Below are positions 6,691 through 12,375 of a DNA stretch of 13,842 nucleotides, one piece after another. Within the stretch, counting starts at the first letter, position 1; each line of letters begins with the position of its first letter. The position numbers and the translations under genes are program-made. The DNA is from CAJXNP01 sp050305935 (GTDB lineage Bacteria; Bacteroidota; Bacteroidia; Cytophagales; Cyclobacteriaceae): assembly GCA_050305935.1 (NCBI GenBank), contig JBNLGG010000088.1, positions 1-13,842 of the forward strand. Direction: 5' to 3'. The notes under the pieces are model-generated. The model saw only the letters and a list, made by a program, of their open reading frames with translations, was not told the DNA's origin and ran no database searches.

Positions 6691-8820
6691 CTATACCAGT
6701 GGAATATCTATACTTACGATGGTTCCTCTCTTCAGTACTGAGTCTATCAGTAGTTGTCCTCCCAGGGCATCTATACGCGACCTGATGCTGGTAAGGCCAA
6801 GTCCTGCTGATTTTGCCGAAGCGTCGAACCCCTTGCCTCTGTCTTCTACGATCATGTTCAACCCGTCGTCGTTCCTTACCACCTGCACCTCGACCCAGTC
6901 TGCACATGCATGTTTGATCACATTGCCTATCAGCTCCTGCAATATGCGATAGACTTCCACTTTAACATCGTCTGACAGTAAATTAAGTTGTCTCTCGCCA
7001 TGAAAGACATATTCGACCTCCAGGTTGCCCATGCCGGAGATTTCGTTAAGGTACTTTTTTATGAAATCGACAAAGGAATACTGTAGCATGCCGGGAGGAG
7101 TAAGGTGATGAGAAATGGTGCGTACCTCCTTGTACAGGTCGTCTATGCTGTTCATCAGGTTTTTAACTTGCAGGTTTTCCTCAAGCAGATTTCCCAGCGA
7201 CTGAAATTTCATTTTTATACCAGCCAGTGTTCCAGCCACTCCATCATGCAGTTCTTTTGCCACCCGTTGTTTTTCCTTTTCCTGGCCTTCAATGTTTGCC
7301 TTTATCGTTTTTATCTCAAAGGATCGGAGCAGTTCCAGGGTCTTTTGTTTGTTTACTTCTTCCGTTTTTGCTGCTAGTAATTCTTTATTGCGTACTTTCT
7401 GCTGGTAGACGATCATCAATATAAAAGTAGGAATAAAAATGAGGATAGCGCCGATGATAGCTACATTACGGATCAGGGTTTGGCGGTCCAGTTCATTTTG
7501 CTTATTGATGATCTTTGCCTGCTGCAATTCTTTGTCTTTCTTCAGCAGTCCTATTTCGCGGTTTTTATGCAGCAACTTGTACTTGCTTTTTTCTTCTTCC
7601 AAAATCTTTTTCAGCAACTCCTCGGTATAAAGTGCCTGTTGCTTTTCCACTTCAATCTCGCGAAGCCTGCGGTCTTTCTTCAGCAGAGCTATTTCCTTTT
7701 CCTTGTTTTCAGCCTCATACTTCGTCAGCAGTTCCTCGGTTTTTACTTTATAGTCCAGGTTGTAGATGCTGTCTTTCATTTCGTAAAATTGCACGGTGTG
7801 ATTCAAGGCCTCTTTATAATCGCCTTTGTTGGCATAAACATCCGACAAATTTGAGTGAACATAGGGGACCAGGTTAGACCTGATTTGAAGGCCTATTGCC
7901 AGGCTCTTGTTGTAGTAGGCCAGGGCTTCTTCAAACTTCCCCATCTGATTATAGATCAGGCCCATGCGATTGTAGCTCACAAATAACTCCTTATCCAGCC
8001 CCAGCTTCTCCTGTATTTTTATTATTTTTTCATTGTATTCGAGCGAATGATCCGCATCTTCTTTGTATAGATAAGCTCCTGCCAGTCCACCCAGAGGCGT
8101 GAGGGCGCAGAATTCATCGTTTACTTCTTCACAGGCTTTCAAACTTTGCCTGTAGTAGTAGATGGCTTCGTCGTAGTTTTCCTGTTTTTCCCTCACTACG
8201 CCCATATTATACATACAGATAGCATACTTATCTCCTTTTTCCCATATTGACGCACATTTTTGAAAGTGCTCAAAGGCCTCATCGTAATGCCCCTGTATTT
8301 GGTAAAGGACACCAATATTATTTATGAAAAGTACTTCCAGCTCATCAAAATGATTGTTGCGGGCCAATTCAAGACCTTTGGTATAGTAGTCAAAACCTGA
8401 CTCCATGGCACCACTTTCCATATCCACATTGCCCAGGCTTTTGTAACAGAAAGCTACTTGCTCCGTATCTTTCAGGCTCTGGTATTCGGCAAGCGCCTGC
8501 TCAAGGCAGTACCTTGCTGAATCATAAGTACCAATATCGAACATCAGATTTCCCAGCCTGAAATAGCTGTCGGCATATTCCCTGGAAAATCCGTTGCTTT
8601 TGCTGGTAGTGAGGGCCTGTAGTATTAATGCCTTCGCCAGCTCAGGTTCCTTTTTGTACGTGCTGTCATAATCCCGGATCAACGACCTCACTTTCACTAA
8701 AGCCTTCCCGCCAGAAGGCTGTACCTGGGCATTGACACTGCTTAATACAAAAACCAGAAAACAAAAAATGACAGATATTCTCACGTTCTTCTCAGCTTTT
8801 CGTATCCAAAATTTTTGCAT
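6691..8820 (-). CDS. TPR-repeat sensor histidine kinase (HisKA_3 / NarX-like class)
   Basis: A 709-residue protein starting at ATG 8820 with a hydrophobic leader ending VNAQ (about residues 15-32). Residues about 60-350 contain seven TPR-like repeats, for example LGNLMFDIGTYDSARYCLEQAL and MGLIYNQMGKFEEALAYYNKS (each shown in part). A charged coiled coil (about 365-448) leads to a membrane segment, NVAIIGAILIFIPTFILMIV, starting near residue 452. After a short coiled coil comes the HisKA_3 dimerisation helix with phospho-acceptor H525 in KELHDGVAG, then an HATPase domain with N-box N633 (ELIGNVIKHA), D660 in VEDRGKGFD, and GLGLTSIRSRI. With a leader and one later membrane span, the TPR array should be periplasmic, though the leader may stay as an anchor. 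TPR kinases of this form are common in Bacteroidota. It forms an operon with the downstream regulator. The stimulus is unknown. Confidence 0.93.
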   Translation of the reverse strand: MQKFWIRKAEKNVRISVIFCFLVFVLSSVNAQVQPSGGKALVKVRSLIRDYDSTYKKEPELAKALILQALTTSKSNGFSREYADSYFRLGNLMFDIGTYDSARYCLEQALAEYQSLKDTEQVAFCYKSLGNVDMESGAMESGFDYYTKGLELARNNHFDELEVLFINNIGVLYQIQGHYDEAFEHFQKCASIWEKGDKYAICMYNMGVVREKQENYDEAIYYYRQSLKACEEVNDEFCALTPLGGLAGAYLYKEDADHSLEYNEKIIKIQEKLGLDKELFVSYNRMGLIYNQMGKFEEALAYYNKSLAIGLQIRSNLVPYVHSNLSDVYANKGDYKEALNHTVQFYEMKDSIYNLDYKVKTEELLTKYEAENKEKEIALLKKDRRLREIEVEKQQALYTEELLKKILEEEKSKYKLLHKNREIGLLKKDKELQQAKIINKQNELDRQTLIRNVAIIGAILIFIPTFILMIVYQQKVRNKELLAAKTEEVNKQKTLELLRSFEIKTIKANIEGQEKEKQRVAKELHDGVAGTLAGIKMKFQSLGNLLEENLQVKNLMNSIDDLYKEVRTISHHLTPPGMLQYSFVDFIKKYLNEISGMGNLEVEYVFHGERQLNLLSDDVKVEVYRILQELIGNVIKHACADWVEVQVVRNDDGLNMIVEDRGKGFDASAKSAGLGLTSIRSRIDALGGQLLIDSVLKRGTIVSIDIPLV

Positions 8821-8951
8821 AAATAATTATTAGTGCCTGATTTCCTATCATTATTTCTGGCTATTTTCTCTTTTACACCTTTATAGTGATGTGCGGGTTT
8901 TGGTAAGCGTCTAGCTTTGTGTTAGTTAAAAAAAAACCAACCGAAGAAATC
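8821..8951. promoter_or_regulatory. Divergent intergenic region holding the kinase promoter and the small membrane protein promoter
   Basis: 131 AT-rich bases separate the divergent starts at 8820 (minus) and 8952 (plus), so both promoters are expected here. I could not find a convincing Bacteroidota TTG-N19-TANNTTTG match on either strand. The assignment rests on gene orientation only. Confidence 0.4.
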
Positions 8952-9371
8952 ATGATGCAGGGAACAGCGCTTTTTTTATTGAGTCTCGTGGCGACGAGTT
9001 CCCTGCTGCTGAAAACCACTGTTAACGGCAGAAATTTTTTAAAGTCTGTGGTGCCTCGCTACGGATGGCCGGGACTGATGTTTTGTTTGTGGGGTATTTA
9101 CAGTTTCATGTATAACGGACTGCTAAAAAGTGAGGCCTGGAGGGACGGAGCATTCTTGTGGACGGGTCTGCTCATCGTGAATGTACTGCAGATCGCTATT
9201 GGATACCTTATGGCTTACGGACTGGTCATAGAGTATGTATTTTCGGGCGATGAAACAGCCCTTCGAAAAAGAGATCAGTTGATCGAGAGACTTTCGTTGC
9301 TACAAAGCAAAACAGGAATTGCAGGACTGATTGCGGGAGGTGGTTACATGCTTGTATCTGCTTTCTACTGA
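8952..9371 (+). CDS. Small integral membrane protein of unknown function
   Basis: From ATG 8952 (or the adjacent ATG 8955) the product is 139 residues. An upstream GTG at 8919 would add an unlikely KKKPTEE leader. Four hydrophobic stretches are visible: TALFLLSLVATSSLLL, GWPGLMFCLWGIYSFMY, a long one beginning FLWTGLLIVNVLQIAIGYLM, and a C-terminal GIAGLIAGGGYMLVSAF. A charged stretch (GDETALRKRDQLIERLSLLQSK) separates the last two. I do not recognise a named family. It is divergent from the kinase gene, so shared regulation is possible but not shown. A weak hairpin follows the stop. Confidence 0.7.
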   Translation: MMQGTALFLLSLVATSSLLLKTTVNGRNFLKSVVPRYGWPGLMFCLWGIYSFMYNGLLKSEAWRDGAFLWTGLLIVNVLQIAIGYLMAYGLVIEYVFSGDETALRKRDQLIERLSLLQSKTGIAGLIAGGGYMLVSAFY

Positions 9372-9374
9372 GGA

Positions 9375-9399
9375 TTTCCCAGACAAATGGGTTGGGAAA
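9375..9399 (+). terminator. Weak hairpin after the small membrane protein gene
   Basis: TTTCCCA (9375-9381) pairs perfectly with TGGGAAA (9393-9399) around an 11-base loop, 3 nt after the stop codon. No clear T-run follows, so termination is uncertain. Confidence 0.3.
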
Positions 9400-9505
9400 C
9401 GTTCATTTGACAATCTTGTTTTGCTGCAGGCGGCAGAAAAAACCAAAAAATAAAACCTTGTAACAGTAATAGTATCTATGAATAATTCTCTTCTATAAAT
9501 CTAAA

Positions 9506-9604
9506 GGCAAGGCAGATTTCACTATTTATCCCGATATGGCGGGACCACCGTATCCCGATACACCCGCTATCGGGACCAAATACTGTAGCGAAGTCGGTTT
9601 ATTC
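9506..9604 (+). repeat. Direct repeat copy 1, upstream of the PD-(D/E)XK/DUF5655 gene
   Basis: Begins GGCAAGGCAG and ends GGTTTATTC. It aligns with 10731-10828: by eye 41 of the first 50 bases match without gaps, and after a poorer middle part similarity returns up to the shared GTTTATTC. Eight of the nine differences in the first 50 bases are transitions. Inside it TCCCGATA (9553-9560) and TATCGGGA (9568-9575) form a perfect 8-bp stem with a 7-base loop. The two copies are 1,225 nt apart and bracket the nuclease-like gene. Confidence 0.8.
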
Positions 9605-9662
9605 ACTACAGAGTACCTGTTCCGAAGTGATGCTTACATAACAATTTGAGCCCCGCAAGGCC

Positions 9663-9692
9663 TTGCAACACAAAACCAAGCTACTATTTTTA
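9663..9692 (+). promoter_or_regulatory. Candidate Bacteroidota-type promoter for the nuclease-like gene
   Basis: TTG at 9663-9665 is followed 19 bases later by TATTTTTA (9685-9692), close to the TANNTTTG -7 element known for the Bacteroidota primary sigma factor; the final G is missing. The start codon lies 38 nt after the box. The TTG overlaps the 12-base palindrome at 9655-9666, which could be an operator. This is a pattern match only. Confidence 0.3.
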
Positions 9693-9730
9693 CATCACGT
9701 TATTATAGTGCATTATAGAAAACATCGGAA

Positions 9731-10672
9731 ATGGCAATATTTGAGATAGATAATGGAAAAGCGAAACGAGTTCGTTTAAGTGAATTCAAAATTGAAAAGG
9801 ATCTTCAAAGATTGGTGGAGGGGAGCCTGGAAACAATTTTTAACTGCCGATTAATTGCAACTGAATTTTCAACAGGGAATATCCATTCCGGACGAATCGA
9901 CACATTGGCCATTTCTGAGGATTTAAATCCGGTAATTATTGAATACAAGAAAGTTGCTTCGTCAGAACTGATAAATCAAAGTCTTTACTATCTGCATTGG
10001 ATAAGGGACCACAAAGGAGATTTTCAGGTTGCAGCAAATAAAGCTTTGAGCAAGGAAATAAACGTGGATTGGTCAGACATTAGGGTGATTTGTCTCGCTC
10101 CTGAGTATAAGAAGTACGACTTACACGCTGTTCAAGTAATGGGAGCTAATATTGAATTGTGGCAATATAAAATCTATGAAAACGGAATACTTAACATTGA
10201 AGAAGTTTACAGGCGAATGACGCCAAGCTCACATCAAGAAATAGAAGACTTTAATGGGAAAAATCCGGTAATGGTTGAAGCTGGAAAAAAAGCTGCATTG
10301 ACCAGAAAAACGGCAACATATACCCTGAATGAACACAACGAAAATCTTGACGATACAATTCTGGAGTTGTTCAATACGGTAAGGGATTATATCATTTCTC
10401 TCGACAGTTCCATTGAAGAAACACCCAAGAAATATTATATAGCGTATAAGACCAGTCAGAACTTTGTTTGCCTTCAGACCTACAAAAAGAAACTGACCCT
10501 GTATCTAAAACTGAATCCAGAAGAAGTAGATCCTATGCCAAAGCAAGCTCGTGATGTTAGAAATATCGGTCATTTTGGAACAGGCGACTTTGAAATGACA
10601 ATAAAAGACTTAACTGACTTTGAAGAAACAAAGCAACTGATTAATGAAGCATATAAAAACATCGGTGGCTGA
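9731..10672 (+). CDS. PD-(D/E)XK nuclease-like protein with C-terminal DUF5655 domain
   Basis: A 313-residue soluble protein. The N-terminal half (about 1-165) looks like a restriction-endonuclease-like fold: GRIDTLAI places an acidic residue at D57, NPVIIEYKK supplies the E71-x-K73 pair, and INQSLYYLHW supplies a Q83-xxx-Y87 motif as in RecB/NucS-type nucleases. Residues about 205-310 match DUF5655: LFNTVRDYIISLDSSIEE, then KKYYIAYKTSQNFVCLQ, LTLYLKLNPEEVDP, ARDVRNIGHFGTGDFEM and a final LINEAYK (each a separate segment). Proteins of this architecture occur sporadically in bacteria and archaea, and their role is not established. DNA binding or cleavage is inferred from the motif set. The gene stands alone, with its own candidate promoter, between two direct repeats, which suggests acquisition as a small cargo gene. 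A housekeeping repair role is the main alternative. Confidence 0.8.
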   Translation: MAIFEIDNGKAKRVRLSEFKIEKDLQRLVEGSLETIFNCRLIATEFSTGNIHSGRIDTLAISEDLNPVIIEYKKVASSELINQSLYYLHWIRDHKGDFQVAANKALSKEINVDWSDIRVICLAPEYKKYDLHAVQVMGANIELWQYKIYENGILNIEEVYRRMTPSSHQEIEDFNGKNPVMVEAGKKAALTRKTATYTLNEHNENLDDTILELFNTVRDYIISLDSSIEETPKKYYIAYKTSQNFVCLQTYKKKLTLYLKLNPEEVDPMPKQARDVRNIGHFGTGDFEMTIKDLTDFEETKQLINEAYKNIGG

Positions 10673-10730
10673 AAATATCGACATCAAGCAGACATCTCCA
10701 CCAGCAATGACTAAAGGAGCACATCTCTCC

Positions 10731-10828
10731 GGCAAGACAGGTCTCACTATTTTTCCCGACATGGTGGGGCCACTGCATCCCGGACGCCCTGCTAACGGAC
10801 GACACTCAGTAACAAAGGCAGTTTATTC
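10731..10828 (+). repeat. Direct repeat copy 2, downstream of the PD-(D/E)XK/DUF5655 gene
   Basis: Same orientation as 9506-9604, starting GGCAAGACAG and ending GTTTATTC. The internal 8-bp stem of copy 1 is not kept (TCCCGGAC against AACGGAC). In the frame that stays open in both copies (TIFPDMVGP here, TIYPDMAGP in copy 1) the first nine differences fall at codon positions 1, 2 and 3 about equally, which does not look like protein-level selection. Confidence 0.8.
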
Positions 10829-10872
10829 CGTTGTTTTCTCAACGATATTCATGAATTCGTTCCTTGTTTCTC

Positions 10873-10890
10873 AACCACTCGCTTGTGGTT
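10873..10890 (+). terminator. Possible weak terminator downstream of the nuclease-like gene
   Basis: AACCAC (10873-10878) and GTGGTT (10885-10890) form a 6-bp stem with a 6-base loop. The 3' arm runs into TT, giving TTTT, then AAG. It is 200 nt past the stop codon and short, so support is weak. Confidence 0.25.
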
Positions 10891-11446
10891 TTAAGTTTAA
10901 CGGGATGCTGGATTGCATCACTACCCTACTTTTCCCTTACTTCTGCTCACAAAAAACAAATAGCTGGAAATCCTATTTTGCTTTCAATGTGATAGGCGTG
11001 GTCTGGGCTGCGGATTGTGAACTTTCCGAATATGATATAATCATGGAAGGCGACGAAAACATACCACCACTACGGCTTTAGAAAAATTGTATTGCAGCGG
11101 GAAAAGCTCAAGGACTTGCGGATGTTCCGGATGAAGGAAAGTAACTCCGTAATTATTCATAGGGATGTAATTCAATGTTTTGCAGACAATAGATAATGAA
11201 GGTGGGCGGCTGAAGGCTTGCGCGATCACCGTGTCGATTAGAAAAACAATCAAGTTCAGTTGTTCTGATCTTCAAGACTGCATTCAGGCCGGTGATGTCT
11301 TCTTACCATATTAACTGCGACATTGTTTTCTTCAATCCTTGAAGCTGTTATCAAACTTGCAGCCTCCAACGCTTTCTCTCCTTTTTCCTTTGTATAAACT
11401 GCTATTCTCTTGCCAAAATGTCTCCGGAGAACGGGTCGCTTTGATC

Positions 11447-12358
11447 TTACTTCGCAAACCTGTAACTGATCATGATCTCATGGTTATTGAAATTGATTTT
11501 TTCAGACGTTCCGTCCAGCATCACTTCATAACAATACCTGAGTTGAAAGTTTTTCGCCAGGCCTATACCCAGCAAGAAGTTCAATTGTGAAGTTGTTCTA
11601 TATCCCACACCTATATTCACTTTATCGTCAAAGTCAAATACCACGTTTCCGTCGGCCTGTAGCGGGGCTCCATTCACATATTTTATCAGGGTGCTCAACT
11701 CGAGCTTTGTAAACTGTCCGGTAATGAATTGATAACCGGAATTCAGGTAAACATGTCGGCTAAGCGTAAAATCTTTACCTTCCCAATAATTATTCAATAT
11801 TTTCGGAATTGAAAGGCCAGCGAAGAATTTGTTTTTGCTGTAGTAAATACCTACCCCAAAATTGGGGAGAACAAGACTTGCATTTTGCGCAAAATTAGGA
11901 TCATCATCGATACCCAGACTTTGAAGGTCTTCATTGTAGAAAGATACGCCGGCGCTTATTCCAAATGCCAGAACATGGGGATGAAAGCCCCAGGAAGTGT
12001 ATGAATTGTGGTTTCTGGATACCAGCTTATAGGAGTAGTTCCCGTATATGCCTGTGTTACTTGTTACGCCGATTTCATCGTGGATTAGATTAATACCTAA
12101 GCCAACTTTGGGATTCAGGGCCTTGCCATGAGCGGAAAAGGATAGCGTTTGCGGTGACCCCTCCATACTCTGCAGAAAGCCTTTGGCGGAAAAATTAAGT
12201 ATCGGATCCAGATAGTATCCCGCATAGGCAGGATTTATAGAAAGTGGATCGAATATATAATTACTGCGGGCCGGATCTTGCTGAGCTTTCGTTAATATGC
12301 TTATTGCTGAGGCAGCAAGAACGAAAAATAACTTTTTGCCTATTTGTGTCATCTTCAT
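11447..12358 (-). CDS. PorP/SprF family type IX secretion-associated outer-membrane protein
   Basis: From ATG 12358 the product is 303 residues; the longer frame would need TTG 12373. The signal peptide runs to about ILTKAQ. The mature start, QDPARSNYIFDPLSINPAYAG in part, carries the family hallmark of an N-terminal (F/Y)..(N/D)P..(I/V)NPAYAG. The rest is alternating beta-barrel sequence: GLGINLIHDEIGVTS, ISAGVSFYNEDL, FGVGIYYSKNKFFAGLSIPK, VNIGVGYRTTSQLNFLLG, and a C-terminal IMISYRFAK (separate segments). PorP/SprF proteins sit in the outer membrane. SprF is needed for surface display of the adhesin SprB in Flavobacterium, and paralogues usually lie beside a large type B CTD protein. That is the arrangement here: the adhesin gene ends 17 nt upstream on the same strand. 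I infer that this protein serves that adhesin specifically. Confidence 0.92.
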   Translation of the reverse strand: MKMTQIGKKLFFVLAASAISILTKAQQDPARSNYIFDPLSINPAYAGYYLDPILNFSAKGFLQSMEGSPQTLSFSAHGKALNPKVGLGINLIHDEIGVTSNTGIYGNYSYKLVSRNHNSYTSWGFHPHVLAFGISAGVSFYNEDLQSLGIDDDPNFAQNASLVLPNFGVGIYYSKNKFFAGLSIPKILNNYWEGKDFTLSRHVYLNSGYQFITGQFTKLELSTLIKYVNGAPLQADGNVVFDFDDKVNIGVGYRTTSQLNFLLGIGLAKNFQLRYCYEVMLDGTSEKINFNNHEIMISYRFAK

Positions 12359-12375
12359 TGTTAATAAAATCAAAC

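Larger units (their letters stand above)
9372..9730. other. Intergenic region upstream of the nuclease-like gene
   Basis: This 359-nt stretch holds the hairpin at 9375-9399, the first copy of a ~98-nt direct repeat (9506-9604) with its own hairpin, a perfect 12-base palindrome GCAAGGCCTTGC at 9655-9666, and a candidate promoter at 9663-9692. No gene was found in it. An open stretch through the repeat reads TIYPDMAGP but has no supported start. Confidence 0.6.
10673..11446. other. Long region without a convincing gene
   Basis: About 770 nt between the nuclease-like gene and the PorP-like gene. It contains direct repeat copy 2, a weak hairpin at 10873-10890, and several open stretches that look non-coding. 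A plus-strand frame from 10644 overlaps the previous gene and runs through the repeat. A minus-strand frame at 11041-11253 needs a TTG start and has no family resemblance. A third, minus-strand stretch ending at TGA 11256-11258 reads RIAVYTKEKGEKALEAASLI with coding-like composition but no start codon; it may be a gene remnant. A 10-base palindrome TCTCCGGAGA lies at 11421-11430. Confidence 0.5.

Noticed and set aside
6653..6907. N-terminal extension of the response regulator
   Set aside because: The extra residues are arginine-rich and simply shadow the kinase gene in another frame; ATG 6652 gives a normal receiver-domain start.
7105..8102. Plus-strand open frames opposite the kinase gene
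   Set aside because: They are antisense shadows with leucine- and phenylalanine-rich, low-quality translations, while the minus-strand kinase is well supported.
9506..10828. The two direct repeats as a CRISPR array or as insertion-sequence terminal repeats
   Set aside because: There are only two copies 1.2 kb apart, so no array. They are direct rather than inverted and there is no transposase gene between them, so a classic insertion sequence is not supported.
10644..11081. 145-codon plus-strand open frame after the nuclease-like gene
   Set aside because: It starts inside the upstream gene, runs through the direct repeat, has no recognisable domain, and its composition changes along its length. 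It is better explained by chance.
11041..11253. 70-codon minus-strand open frame
   Set aside because: It requires a TTG start, overlaps another open frame on the opposite strand, and shows no family resemblance or good initiation context.
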